Positions 53,317 through 61,908 of a stretch of DNA of 64,000 nt are shown here, one piece after another. The DNA comes from Bacteroidales bacterium (GTDB lineage Bacteria > Bacteroidota > Bacteroidia > Bacteroidales > WCHB1-69), in contig JAFYAW010000030.1 of NCBI GenBank assembly GCA_017540505.1, positions 62,001 to 126,000 on the forward strand. The letters run 5' to 3'. Below the pieces are notes generated by a model. It was not told the DNA's origin, did not search any database, and saw nothing but the letters and a program-made list of their open reading frames with translations. A program made the translations under genes and the position numbers. Each line of letters opens with the position of its first letter. The stretch's first letter is position 1.

Positions 53317-54156
53317 CTATTCGTAGGTGTAGAATCCGCGACCGGTCTTGCGGCCGAGCAGACCGGCACGCACCATCTTGCGCAACAGCGGGTGCGGACG
53401 GTACTTGGGATCGCCGAACTCGTTGTACAAGACTTCCATAATGGCCAGATTCACATCGTTGCCAATCAGGTCAACCAGGGCCAGCGGGCCCATCGGGTGG
53501 TTGGCACCCAGCATCATGCACTTGTCGATGTCTTCCGCACTGGCGATGCCGTCGGCGAGGATGCCCACCGCCTCGTTGATCATCGGGATGAGGATCCTGT
53601 TGACCACGAAGCCGGGAGCTTCATTCACCAAGACCGGCGTTTTGCCGATGGAAGCGGCCAGCTCCACAATGCACTTGCACACCTCCTCGGATGTAACCTG
53701 TCCCTTGATGACCTCCACCAACGCCATACGGTCGGCGGGGTTGAAGAAGTGCATCCCGATGAATTGAGTGGGACGGCTGGTGCAGGCGGCAATCTCCGTG
53801 ATGGAAAGCGATGAGGAGTTGGTGGCGAAGATGGTCTCCGGCTTGCAGATTTTGTCTAACTCGGTGAACACATCCTTCTTCAGCTGCATGTCTTCCACAG
53901 CAGCCTCAATCACGAGGTCGGCATCGGCAAAAGTGGCGTAATCCGTCGTCGTGGTGATGTTTTTCAAGATGGCGTCCACGGCTTCCTGTGTGAGTTTTCC
54001 CTTCTCCACGAGTTTGCCGTAACCTTTTGCAAAAGAAGCCATAGCCTTGTCCAGGCTGGCCTGGGTTCTACTTTTCATGACCACCGGCATCTTGGCGGCG
54101 AAAGCCTTCACAATGCCCTTGGCCATCGTACCTGTTCCGATAACACAAATTTTCAT
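53317..54156 (-). CDS. hbd: 3-hydroxybutyryl-CoA dehydrogenase
   Basis: A 279-residue NAD-dependent enzyme. It has an N-terminal Rossmann motif [12 protein letters not shown], the catalytic region [40 protein letters not shown] with the active histidine in MHFFNP, and [35 protein letters not shown] is in the helical C-terminal domain. The length and motifs fit stand-alone Hbd enzymes of C4 (acetoacetyl-CoA to crotonyl-CoA) metabolism. The crotonase gene lies just upstream on the same strand, so the two catalyse consecutive steps. Confidence 0.92.
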   Translation of the reverse strand: MKICVIGTGTMAKGIVKAFAAKMPVVMKSRTQASLDKAMASFAKGYGKLVEKGKLTQEAVDAILKNITTTTDYATFADADLVIEAAVEDMQLKKDVFTELDKICKPETIFATNSSSLSITEIAACTSRPTQFIGMHFFNPADRMALVEVIKGQVTSEEVCKCIVELAASIGKTPVLVNEAPGFVVNRILIPMINEAVGILADGIASAEDIDKCMMLGANHPMGPLALVDLIGNDVNLAIMEVLYNEFGDPKYRPHPLLRKMVRAGLLGRKTGRGFYTYE

Positions 54157-54235
54157 AAGCGATTTATTTTAAATAGTTTAGAGTTTAATGTTTAGAGTTT
54201 AGAGAAGCTAATGGCCAATAGCCAACGGCCAATGG

Positions 54236-55012
54236 CTATTTGTTTCTAAACTCGGGTTTTGTCTTATTCAAGAATGCCGACATGCCTTCTTTCTGGTCCT
54301 GCGTTTCAAAGCAGCGACCGAAGGCGTTGTTCTCATAAAGGATGGCATCGTCGGCAGCGAGGTCGTATTCAGCGTCGATGCTTTCCTTGGCGATACGCAC
54401 GGCGATGGGGGCGTTGGCAATAATCCGAATGGCTAATGCTTCGGCTTCCGCCATCAACTGCTCCGGCTCATAGACGGCGTTCACCAGCCCGATGCGCAGG
54501 GCTTCGTCGGCGCGAATGGCCCGTCCGGTATAGATCATCTCCTTGGCATAGCCCATGCCCACCAGCTTGGCGAGACGGTAGGTGCCGGAGAATCCGGGTA
54601 TGATGCCCAATCCCACCTCCGGCTGTCCGAATTTGGCCTTGTTGGAGGCGATGCGGATGTCGCAGGCCATGGCCAACTCGCAGCCGCCGCCGAGGGCGAA
54701 ACCGTTCACAGCGGCAATGACGGGAATGGGTAACGTCTCGATCTTGCGGAAGACCAGTGCGCCTAAGCGTCCGAACGCGTAACCCTCTTCGCGGTTCAGG
54801 TTGCACATCTCCGAGATGTCGGCACCTGCCACGAAAGACTTCTCCCCGTCACCGGTGATGATGAGCACCCGTACGTCTGCGGGGATGTTGGACACGAAAT
54901 CGTCCAACTCTTTCAGGATGGTAGAATTGAGTGCGTTCAGCGACTTGGGTGCCGAGATGGCCAGCGTGCAAATCGCATTTTCATTTTTGATTTTTAAATA
55001 GTTGTATTCCAT
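54236..55012 (-). CDS. Enoyl-CoA hydratase (crotonase)
   Basis: A 258-residue crotonase-fold enzyme. It has the oxyanion-hole segment GADISEM, GGGCELAMACDIRIAS and QPEVGLGIIPGFSGTYRLAKLVG with the catalytic-type glutamates (CELAMA, PEVGLG), and RIGLVNAVYEPEQL. It probably hydrates crotonyl-CoA or removes water from 3-hydroxybutyryl-CoA. It is transcribed first, with hbd 79 bases downstream; the gap contains only short repeats ('gtttagagttt', 'ggccaatggc'). Confidence 0.9.
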   Translation of the reverse strand: MEYNYLKIKNENAICTLAISAPKSLNALNSTILKELDDFVSNIPADVRVLIITGDGEKSFVAGADISEMCNLNREEGYAFGRLGALVFRKIETLPIPVIAAVNGFALGGGCELAMACDIRIASNKAKFGQPEVGLGIIPGFSGTYRLAKLVGMGYAKEMIYTGRAIRADEALRIGLVNAVYEPEQLMAEAEALAIRIIANAPIAVRIAKESIDAEYDLAADDAILYENNAFGRCFETQDQKEGMSAFLNKTKPEFRNK

Positions 55013-55038
55013 ATCCGATTATTTTCTTTTTGGGTTTG

Positions 55039-55046
55039 CAAATTTA
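55039..55046 (-). promoter_or_regulatory. -7 box (TAAATTTG) of the crotonase-hbd pair
   Basis: On the minus strand TAAATTTG followed by 'caaaccc', 26 bases before the crotonase ATG. Confidence 0.5.
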
Positions 55047-55068
55047 CAAAAAAATCCGGCCCAAGCGG

Positions 55069-55776
55069 CTATCCTTCCAAAATCTTCCGGAAAAGCGGGT
55101 TGAAGGGTTCCGCCAGCACTTCCACGGGCACGTGCGCCACGGGATGTTCGAACGCGATGCGGCGGGCGTGCAGCAAGATGGAACCATCCTCATTGGAACG
55201 TCGGGCTCCATATTTCAAATCCCCTTTGATGGGACATCCGATGGCGGATAGCTGGGCACGAATCTGATGATGACGGCCGGTGAGCAACGTCACTTCTATG
55301 AGACTATATCGTTCGGAAGCGGCTAACAGCTTGTAGGTCAGCTCGGCGCGCTGCCAGTCCTTTTTCTCTGTTTCCGACACATAGCTGCGGTTGTTTCCGC
55401 TGTTTCTATATAAATAATGTATCAGGTGGTCGGTGTCCGCCGGGGGACGACCCTCCACGATGGCCCAATACTGTTTCTCGATGTTGCGCTGCCGGATAAG
55501 CTCGTTCATGCGCGCAAGGCATTTGGAGGTTTTGGCGAAGATCACCGCACCGCTGACAGGTCTGTCCAAACGGTGGACCAGACCGCAGAAGACGTTGCCC
55601 GGCTTGTTGCCGACGACACGAATATAGTCGCGGGCTGTCTCCAACAACGGCTTGTCGCCGGTCTGGTCGCCCTGCACAATCTCTCCCGCCATCTTGTTGA
55701 GAATCAGCAGATGGTTGTCCTCGTAGAGGATACGGTCGTGGAGTAGGGTGGGCCGATCAGTATTGTTCGGAAGCAT
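55069..55776 (-). CDS. RluA-family pseudouridine synthase
   Basis: A 235-residue protein that isomerises uridine to pseudouridine in RNA. It has the catalytic motif [12 protein letters not shown] with the active Asp, [21 protein letters not shown], a standard RluA opening, and [23 protein letters not shown]. There is no N-terminal S4 domain, so it is a short form like many Bacteroidetes RluA homologues; the RNA target is unknown. It overlaps the end of panB by 20 bases, so it is translated from the same mRNA. Confidence 0.9.
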   Translation of the reverse strand: MLPNNTDRPTLLHDRILYEDNHLLILNKMAGEIVQGDQTGDKPLLETARDYIRVVGNKPGNVFCGLVHRLDRPVSGAVIFAKTSKCLARMNELIRQRNIEKQYWAIVEGRPPADTDHLIHYLYRNSGNNRSYVSETEKKDWQRAELTYKLLAASERYSLIEVTLLTGRHHQIRAQLSAIGCPIKGDLKYGARRSNEDGSILLHARRIAFEHPVAHVPVEVLAEPFNPLFRKILEG

Positions 55777-56578
55777 TGGGGAAGTTCTGTTCTTTCACAT
55801 CCTGGATATAATGCTCAATGGCACCTACAATTTCCTCACTGAGATTGAGATAACGCCGCAGGAAGCGGGGCGTGAACTGCTGGGTGATACCCATCATGTC
55901 ATGGAATACGAGCACTTGTCCGCTGGTGGCTCCGCCGGCCCCGATGCCGATGGTGGGGATGGTGAGCGCTTCGGTGACCTTCTGCGCTAAGGTGGCGGGG
56001 ATTTTCTCCAACACAAGGGCGAAGCAGCCGTGTTGTTCCAGCAACTTGGCATTCTCGTACAGGGCAGTGGCCTCGTCTTCCGTGGTGGCCCTGACAGCAT
56101 ACGTGCCGAACTTGTTGATGGACTGCGGCGTGAGGCCGAGGTGCCCCATCACGGGGATGCCGGCGCTGAGGATGCGGTCGATGGACTCCAACACTTCGGA
56201 GCCGCCCTCTAACTTGATGGCATCCGCTCCCGACTCCTTCATGATGCGGATGGCGGAGCTGAGCGCCATCTTGGAGTTGCCCTGGTAGGTTCCGAAGGGC
56301 ATGTCCACGACCACTAAGGCGTGCTTCACGGCACGGACCACGGAGGAGGCGTGGTATATCATCTCGTCCAATGTGATGGGCAGGGTGGTCTTGTAACCGG
56401 CCATCACGTTGGCGGCGGAATCGCCCACTAACACGACATCGATTTTCGCCATATCCAACAGAGTGGCGATGGAATAGTCGTAGGCGGTCAGCATCGCAAT
56501 GCGCTCGCCCTCGTTGCGCATACGCTGTAATGTGTTGGTAGTAACCTTGTTGACGTTACTGGAAAGATACTGTGACAT
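55757..56578 (-). CDS. panB: 3-methyl-2-oxobutanoate hydroxymethyltransferase
   Basis: A 273-residue PanB that makes ketopantoate for coenzyme A synthesis. Typical segments are [100 protein letters not shown] and [11 protein letters not shown]. It is cytoplasmic, with Mg2+-binding Asp residues in VGDSAAN. A -7 box lies 20 bases upstream. Confidence 0.96.
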   Translation of the reverse strand: MSQYLSSNVNKVTTNTLQRMRNEGERIAMLTAYDYSIATLLDMAKIDVVLVGDSAANVMAGYKTTLPITLDEMIYHASSVVRAVKHALVVVDMPFGTYQGNSKMALSSAIRIMKESGADAIKLEGGSEVLESIDRILSAGIPVMGHLGLTPQSINKFGTYAVRATTEDEATALYENAKLLEQHGCFALVLEKIPATLAQKVTEALTIPTIGIGAGGATSGQVLVFHDMMGITQQFTPRFLRRYLNLSEEIVGAIEHYIQDVKEQNFPNASEQY

Positions 56579-56597
56579 AGTCGTAGAATTTGGGTTG

Positions 56598-56605
56598 CAA
56601 ATGTA
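56598..56605 (-). promoter_or_regulatory. -7 box (TACATTTG) of panB
   Basis: On the minus strand TACATTTG followed by 'caaccc', 20 bases before the panB ATG and divergent from the hpt promoter. Confidence 0.6.
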
Positions 56606-56672
56606 CTATTATTAACGATAAATTCCAAAAACACACGCATATTTTCATAATATTAAATCAGCATTTTTTTAC

Positions 56673-56680
56673 TATCTTTG
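56673..56680 (+). promoter_or_regulatory. -7 box (TATCTTTG) of the hpt-adk-dxr-rsgA run
   Basis: TATCTTTG followed by 'ccgcc', 30 bases before the ATG at 56710. It fixes the hpt start after the box instead of the longer frame from 56590. Confidence 0.65.
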
Positions 56681-56709
56681 CCGCCGTTATATGCAATTCC
56701 CTACTGATT

Positions 56710-57255
56710 ATGTGCGAACGTGTAACCCTGCTCGACAAGACCTTTGTCAAATTCATCCCCTCCGAGGAGGTGGATGCGGCCATTGAACGGCTGGCAGACC
56801 AGATAAATAGCGACTACCGCGACGATGATCCCATCCTGTTGGTCACCCTCAACGGAGCCATCGTCTTTGCCGTGGATCTGCTTAAAAAACTGACCATCCG
56901 TTGCAAGGTGTCCTGTGTGAAACTCTCCTCCTATAGCGGCACACAGTCCACCAATAATGTGAAAAGCCTCATCGGGCTGAACGAGGACCTGCGCGGCAAG
57001 CGCGTGCTTGTGCTTGAGGATATCATCGACACGGGACGCACCTACGGGCATATCACGGAGATGCTGAAGGATTCCGGCCTCAAGGACCTTCGCATCGCCA
57101 CCATGACCTACAAGCCGGATGCCTACAAATCCGACCTGCCCATCCATTATGTCGGCTTCCCCATCCCGGACAAATTTGTGGTCGGGCGGGGACTGGACTA
57201 CGACGGCTACGGACGCAACCTGCCGGACATCTACCAGTTAGACACCAGCGTTTGA
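56710..57255 (+). CDS. hpt: Hypoxanthine phosphoribosyltransferase
   Basis: A 181-residue purine salvage enzyme. It has LVTLNGAIVFAVDLLKKL, KLSSYSGTQSTNNV and the PRPP-binding motif VLVLEDIIDTGRTYGHITEML. DLPIHYVGFPIPDKFVVGRGLDYDGYGRNLPDIYQL follows; this VVGRGLDYDGYGRNLP tail is typical of HPRT. It converts hypoxanthine (and guanine) plus PRPP to IMP or GMP. It is first of a tight rightward group ahead of adk (37 bases). Confidence 0.93.
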   Translation: MCERVTLLDKTFVKFIPSEEVDAAIERLADQINSDYRDDDPILLVTLNGAIVFAVDLLKKLTIRCKVSCVKLSSYSGTQSTNNVKSLIGLNEDLRGKRVLVLEDIIDTGRTYGHITEMLKDSGLKDLRIATMTYKPDAYKSDLPIHYVGFPIPDKFVVGRGLDYDGYGRNLPDIYQLDTSV

Positions 57256-57292
57256 TTTTTTTCGGATTATTAACTATTAACACTATAAAAAA

Positions 57293-57862
57293 ATGACCAA
57301 TATCGTATTATTCGGTGCCCCCGGCAGCGGCAAAGGCACACAGGCTAAGTTAATTGCCGAGAAGTTCGGCTTCGACCATGTATCCACCGGCGACCTCTTC
57401 CGGTATGAGATCTCCCACAAGACCCCCCTTGGCCTCAAGGCTCAGGAAATCATCAATCGTGGCGACCTCTGTCCGGACGACATCACCCTTGGTATGCTCA
57501 ACAACCACATCCAGAAGCATGCCGACAGCAAGGGCTTCATCTTCGACGGTGTGCCTCGCACCATCAAGCAAGCTGAAATGCTGGACGACAAGTCCCTCTT
57601 CCCGAATCTGAACATCGACATGGTGCTCTATCTCTATGTGGAGATGGAGGAGGTGGAGAAACGTATTCTCAAACGCGCCCAGCTTGAGAACCGCGCCGAC
57701 GATACGCCGGAGACCGTCAAATCCCGCGTTGCCAATTTCTTCGAGCAGACCATGCCGTTGGTGGATTATTACAAAAACCAGGGTAAGCTGATCCAACTCA
57801 ATGGTATGCAGGATATTGAACACGTGTTTGCCGACATCTGCGCGACGATTGAAAATCGATAA
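57293..57862 (+). CDS. adk: Adenylate kinase
   Basis: A 189-residue kinase that equilibrates ATP, AMP and ADP. It has the P-loop FGAPGSGKGTQAKLI, the NMP-binding STGDLFRYEI and GFIFDGVPRT. A short LID-type region (KRAQLENRADDTPETVKSRV) without zinc cysteines is followed by a C-terminal helix. The length is that of short-LID bacterial enzymes. It is followed 2 bases later by dxr. Confidence 0.95.
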   Translation: MTNIVLFGAPGSGKGTQAKLIAEKFGFDHVSTGDLFRYEISHKTPLGLKAQEIINRGDLCPDDITLGMLNNHIQKHADSKGFIFDGVPRTIKQAEMLDDKSLFPNLNIDMVLYLYVEMEEVEKRILKRAQLENRADDTPETVKSRVANFFEQTMPLVDYYKNQGKLIQLNGMQDIEHVFADICATIENR

Positions 57863-57864
57863 TC

Positions 57865-59031
57865 ATGGATAATGCCGCCAACAAACGCCGGATAGCCCTG
57901 CTTGGCTCCACCGGATCGATGGGTGTGCAGTCGTTAGAGGTGATCGCACAACATCCTGACTGTCTGCAGTTGGAGGTGATTGCCGCCCATTCTAGTGCCG
58001 ACCAGCTGATAAGGCAGGCGAAGGAATACCAACCCAACATCGTGGTGGTAGTGCAGGAAGCCGCCTATAAGATTGTCAAAGAGGCATTGGCTGACGAGGA
58101 TATCAAGGTTTTCTGCGGTGAGCAGTCGCTGTGCGACGTGTGTGCGATGGAGTGCGTGGACATGGTGCTCTCCTGCATCGTGGGCGTGGCGGGCCTGCGC
58201 CCGATATACCACGCTATCGACAATGGGAAACAGGTCGCGCTGGCCAACAAGGAGACTCTCGTGGTGGCCGGGGAGCTGATGACGCGCCGGGCTGCCGAGC
58301 AGAATATCGGTATCCTGCCGGTGGACTCGGAACACTCCGCCATCTTCCAATCGTTGGTCGGTGAGCATTACAATCCCGTCGAGAAGCTGATCATTACTGC
58401 TTCCGGAGGTCCGTTCCGGGGATGGAGTCGTGAGGCCCTGCAAAGCGTCACACCCGAGCAGGCACTGAAACATCCCAACTGGAACATGGGTCCGAAAATC
58501 ACCATCGACAGTGCCTCCCTGATGAACAAAGGCTTGGAGGTGATTGAGGCCAAATGGCTCTTTAATGTGCCGTTGGACAACATCGAAGTGGTGGTGCATC
58601 CGCAGTCGGTCGTCCATTCGTTAGTGCAGTTCCATGACGGGTCCATCAAGGCGCAACTCGGCCTGCCAGACATGAAGCTGCCCATCCAATACGCACTTAC
58701 ATTTCCGCTACGCTTGGAGAACCAGTTCCCCAGACTGGATTTTGCCGACTACCCGCAGCTCACGTTCGAAAAGCCGGACCTGGAGGCGTTTCCCTGTCTT
58801 TGTATCGCGTACCAGGCCTCCCGCGAGGGCGGCTGTATGCCTTGCGTCATGAATGCCGCCAATGAGGTGGCCGTGCAGTGGTTCTTGCAGAAAAAGATCG
58901 GATTCACCGACATCCCGCGTGTCATCCGTCAGGCGATGGAGCAGGCCGAACGCACCACGCCGGCCTCCGTGGATGAATATCTGGCCATTGACCGCGAAAC
59001 CCGCCAGCGGCTCCTAACTGAAAACCGATAA
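57865..59031 (+). CDS. dxr: 1-deoxy-D-xylulose-5-phosphate reductoisomerase
   Basis: A 388-residue enzyme of the MEP isoprenoid pathway that converts DXP to MEP with NADPH. The NADPH motif is ALLGSTGSMGVQSLEV. ALANKETLVVAGELM, VDSEHSAIFQ with metal-binding Asp and Glu, and TASGGPFRGWSREAL follow. MNKGLEVIEAKWLF and VVHPQSVVHSLVQFHDGSIKAQLGLPDMKLPIQYAL are also family motifs. It is cytoplasmic. It is followed 3 bases later by rsgA, so the group is clearly one transcript. Confidence 0.96.
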   Translation: MDNAANKRRIALLGSTGSMGVQSLEVIAQHPDCLQLEVIAAHSSADQLIRQAKEYQPNIVVVVQEAAYKIVKEALADEDIKVFCGEQSLCDVCAMECVDMVLSCIVGVAGLRPIYHAIDNGKQVALANKETLVVAGELMTRRAAEQNIGILPVDSEHSAIFQSLVGEHYNPVEKLIITASGGPFRGWSREALQSVTPEQALKHPNWNMGPKITIDSASLMNKGLEVIEAKWLFNVPLDNIEVVVHPQSVVHSLVQFHDGSIKAQLGLPDMKLPIQYALTFPLRLENQFPRLDFADYPQLTFEKPDLEAFPCLCIAYQASREGGCMPCVMNAANEVAVQWFLQKKIGFTDIPRVIRQAMEQAERTTPASVDEYLAIDRETRQRLLTENR

Positions 59032-59034
59032 GGG

Positions 59035-59967
59035 ATGGACGGCATCGTAGTCAAGTCAACGGGTAGCTGGTATAATGTCCGTCAGGACGACGGTAGGGTG
59101 GTGGAATGCCGCCTTCGGGGGCAGTTCCGCATCCATGGCATCAAAAGCACCAACCCCGTGGTGGTGGGCGACCATGTGCACTTTGAGATGGAACCGGACG
59201 GCACAGGCACCATCCTGAATATCTCACCCCGCAAGAATTACATCGAACGGAAGTCCACCAATCTGTCCAAAATCAGCCATATCATCGCCGCCAACATCGA
59301 CCAAGCGTTCCTGTTGGTGACCTTGAAACAGCCACGCACATCCTTGGGCTTCATTGACCGTTTCCTGGTGGCTGCCGAGGGATTCCGCATTCCTGTGTGT
59401 CTGGTTTTTAACAAGATGGATTTATACACGCCGGAAGAACTGGCGGTGGTGGAGGAACTTACCTTATTGTATGGCAGCATCGGTTACGGAACCTTGCGCA
59501 CCTCTGCCGTCACGGGCGAAGGCGTGGCACAACTGCGTAACATGATGGCGGACAAGGTGTCGCTGTTCAGCGGCCACTCCGGCACGGGCAAGAGCGCGCT
59601 GATCCGGCAGATAGACCCGTCGCTCGACATCCGTGTGGGCGAAATCTCGCGCCAGCACCAGAAGGGCAAGCACACGACCACCTTTGCCGAGATGTTTCCC
59701 GTGGCCGGCGGCTACATGATGGACACGCCCGGCATCAAGGAATTTGGTCTTATCCAATATTCCAAGGAAGAGATCCGGGATTATTTCCCCGAAATACGCG
59801 CCTACAACAACCAGTGCCGCTTTGACGACTGCACGCATGTACACGAGCCCGACTGCGCGGTGATGAAGGCGGTGGAGCAGGGGCTCATCGCGGAGACCCG
59901 ATACCTGAACTACCTGGCCATCCTGGAAGATGACGACATGAAATTAGCTGACTGGAAGTTGGATTGA
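59035..59967 (+). CDS. rsgA: Ribosome small subunit-dependent GTPase A
   Basis: A 310-residue circularly permuted GTPase that helps mature the 30S subunit. It has an N-terminal OB fold (SWYNVRQDDGRVVECRLRGQF), the G4 motif FNKMDLYTPEEL before the P-loop (SGHSGTGKSALIRQI), and the G3-like MMDTPGIKEFGL. A C-terminal zinc knuckle CRFDDCTHVHEPDC with the three cysteines and a histidine completes it. Order G4-G1-G3 is the permutation expected of RsgA. It is last of the group. Confidence 0.95.
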   Translation: MDGIVVKSTGSWYNVRQDDGRVVECRLRGQFRIHGIKSTNPVVVGDHVHFEMEPDGTGTILNISPRKNYIERKSTNLSKISHIIAANIDQAFLLVTLKQPRTSLGFIDRFLVAAEGFRIPVCLVFNKMDLYTPEELAVVEELTLLYGSIGYGTLRTSAVTGEGVAQLRNMMADKVSLFSGHSGTGKSALIRQIDPSLDIRVGEISRQHQKGKHTTTFAEMFPVAGGYMMDTPGIKEFGLIQYSKEEIRDYFPEIRAYNNQCRFDDCTHVHEPDCAVMKAVEQGLIAETRYLNYLAILEDDDMKLADWKLD

Positions 59968-60016
59968 ATCTTTTCTTGGCTTTGCGCCATTGTCCGTTCC
60001 GAGGCCCGACCAATTA

Positions 60017-60949
60017 TCACAGTATCTTCCTCGCCGGCAGTTCCAACTTCGAGAACGCGAACAGCCTCTTGCCCAAATCCTTCAGTGAGGCCCCAAGGTG
60101 ATACACGGTGCCATCGATGATCAGGAATCGGTCGTGGTAATCCGGCCGCTCCTGCACCTCGATGGGCGGGTACTGCTGGCGGTACCGCTCCAGGTCCAGG
60201 CGTAGCGTGTCAGTGATCTTCCTTGTCACTATCATAGCACGGACATCCTCCCTCCGCTTTGCCAGCATCAGCAATACCGATTCATCGATGTAGTTGTCAA
60301 TCAGCACGATGCTTTCCGTGGCAGATTTAATCAAATCCGAGGCAAACGTATAGGCATCGAAAATCTGGCCCTCGTAGAACACGCCTTGTATTGGGATGTT
60401 TTTCTCTTGGTCGAGACGATTGAAAATTTCGGCTACTTGTTTGTTTAATTCCAATTGGTTTTGTAGTAATGCCAAGTGATGAAATTCAACCAACTCCAAA
60501 CGTCGCAGCACAGGGCCATTGGCCGAAATGGCTTGACGGAGTTTCGTGAAAATTCGCATTATTTGAATATTCGTGGCAATTGCTACGGGTGAACGAAGTA
60601 CGCTGCTTAGCATGGCGATGCCATTTTCAGTGAACGCATACGGCAAGTATTTTATGTTTTGACCCCGTTTCCCGTTCAAGGTCACAAATTGTGACCTTGA
60701 ACACTCATCCATGCTAAGCTGAAACATGAAATCCTCAGGGAATCTTTCGATATTACGTTTCACGGCCTGATTAAGCACTTTTGTCTCAACCCCATACAGC
60801 TTTGCCAAATCGCGGTCCAAGATCACTTGCCTATCCCGCACAGTTATAATCATAGACTCTATTGACACGGATGAGTTTTCTTCCCGCGTACCAGGCGGCA
60901 GTGTATCTGCTGCTATCAAATCCTCTCTACTCATTCTTTCGCTCTTCAT
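60017..60949 (-). CDS. ORF6N-domain protein with PLD-like C-terminal domain
   Basis: A 310-residue protein. Residues about 28-120 are an ORF6N domain (VSIESMIITVRDRQVILDRDLAKLYGVETKVLNQAVKRNIERFPEDFMFQLS, then YAFTENGIAMLSSVL), a DNA-binding-type domain frequent in phages and Bacteroidetes. A linker helix follows. The last 120 residues, beginning GVFYEGQIFDAYTFASDLIK, look like a phospholipase-D-like domain with YHDRFLIIDGTVYHLGASLKDLG, a H-x-K-like motif in which arginine stands two residues after the histidine. The same C-terminal domain is found in the two leftward genes at 61-62.7 kb with only about eleven differences in 120 residues from the complete one (counted by eye). The function is unknown; a defence or mobile-element role is possible. 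Confidence 0.75.
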   Translation of the reverse strand: MKSERMSREDLIAADTLPPGTREENSSVSIESMIITVRDRQVILDRDLAKLYGVETKVLNQAVKRNIERFPEDFMFQLSMDECSRSQFVTLNGKRGQNIKYLPYAFTENGIAMLSSVLRSPVAIATNIQIMRIFTKLRQAISANGPVLRRLELVEFHHLALLQNQLELNKQVAEIFNRLDQEKNIPIQGVFYEGQIFDAYTFASDLIKSATESIVLIDNYIDESVLLMLAKRREDVRAMIVTRKITDTLRLDLERYRQQYPPIEVQERPDYHDRFLIIDGTVYHLGASLKDLGKRLFAFSKLELPARKIL

Positions 60950-60983
60950 TTTAAAATGTGCTATTCTTTATTCTATTAGATAA

Positions 60984-61149
60984 CATCCAAGTTGAAGTAT
61001 TCTATATTTCGTAAAACATTTCGACCATGCTCTGTTTACAATATCTTCTCCGCCGGCAGCTCCAACTTCGAGAACGCGAAGAGCCTCTTACCCAAATCCT
61101 TCAGCGAGGCCCCAAGGTGATACACGGTGCCGTCGATGATCAGGAAGCG
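60984..61149 (-). pseudogene. Fused fragments of RhuM/PLD-like gene copies
   Basis: Bases 61033-61149 encode on the minus strand only the last about 38 residues of the PLD-like domain (FLIIDGTVYHLGASL...LELPAEKIL), the missing end of the truncated copy at 61293-61853. Directly downstream of its stop (60984-61032) is a short piece nearly identical to part of the RhuM domain region of the third copy (62470-62525 on the + strand, with 'gttgaagtattctatatttcg'). So this stretch is a patchwork of two pieces from different parts of the same gene type. Confidence 0.75.
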
Positions 61150-61173
61150 TAATCATACAGCAAAACAATAAAT

Positions 61174-61316
61174 GCCGCATTGGCAAGTGGATTGCGTGAA
61201 AAAACGAGGTGAGTGGAGGCGTTAAGAACACTGACTGTTTGAGCTTGCGATAGCAAGCGAGTTTCAGTGTTTAGCCTTCAGTTGCCCGTTTTTTAGCAAT
61301 CCACTTGTGTAGCGGC
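61174..61316. mobile_element. MITE-like inverted-repeat element
   Basis: Nearly perfect terminal inverted repeats: 61184-61206 (CAAGTGGATTGC... ACG) against 61287-61307, with GCCGC/GCGGC pairs just outside at 61174-61178 and 61312-61316. Inside is a long hairpin, arms AACACTGA (61227-61234) and TCAGTGTT (61264-61271), with an inner GCTTGC/GCAAGC pair. No reading frame of its own is present. It lies exactly where the PLD-like domain of the second RhuM copy is interrupted. Confidence 0.65.
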
Positions 61317-61853
61317 GAAGGCAACTTTTCTTTGCAACTTTCTTTTTTTGCCTGAAAAAGAAAGTTGATAAAATGTTTGACCCTCGTAGAACACGCCCTC
61401 TACCGGCGGCAGGGCCGTGCGCACGAAGAGTCCTATTTGTTCTTCGGTTTTGCTGACACGCCGCTCCAGTCTTTCAAATCGTTGGCTGATAGCGTATCCC
61501 CGCAGCAAATATTCCTTCAGTACGGAGTTTGCCCATTGGCGGAATTTTGTGGCGTTTTTTGAGCTGACACGGTACCCCACCGACAATATTGCATCCAAAT
61601 TATAATGTGTAATCCGGCGTTTGACCTTCCGGTTTCCTTCAAATCGAACTACCGAGATTTCCTCGGTAGTTGCCCTTGATTCGATTTCTCCTTCAGCATA
61701 TAAGTTTTTCAAATGAAAACCTATGTTGTCTTGAGAACAGCCAAACAGCATCGCCATCTGTGCCTGCGTGAGCCACACCGTCTCGTTCTCCATCCGCACC
61801 TCCAACCGTATCGAATTGTCCGGCTGGTATAATATGATCTCCCCTGCGTTCAT
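61293..61853 (-). pseudogene. RhuM-family protein, truncated second copy
   Basis: A 186-residue open frame starting MNAGEIILYQPDNSIRLEV, the start of RhuM-type (virulence protein RhuM/Fic-DOC N-terminal) proteins. It continues through WLTQAQMAMLFGCSQDNIGFHLKNLY and ILSVGYRVSSKNATKFRQWANSVLKEYLL. The normal sequence ends at GVFYEGQ, exactly at the start of the PLD-like domain, and the remaining about 20 residues are read from the inverted-repeat insertion. About 100 residues of the PLD domain are missing and the end lies beyond the insertion at 61033-61149. The RhuM domain alone could still be made. The degraded -7 region upstream also suggests decay. Confidence 0.75.
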
Positions 61854-61908
61854 TCCGTTGTGTTTTAATTTGCAAAATTTAATTCTGATGTCTTGGGCGG
61901 CCGATGTT

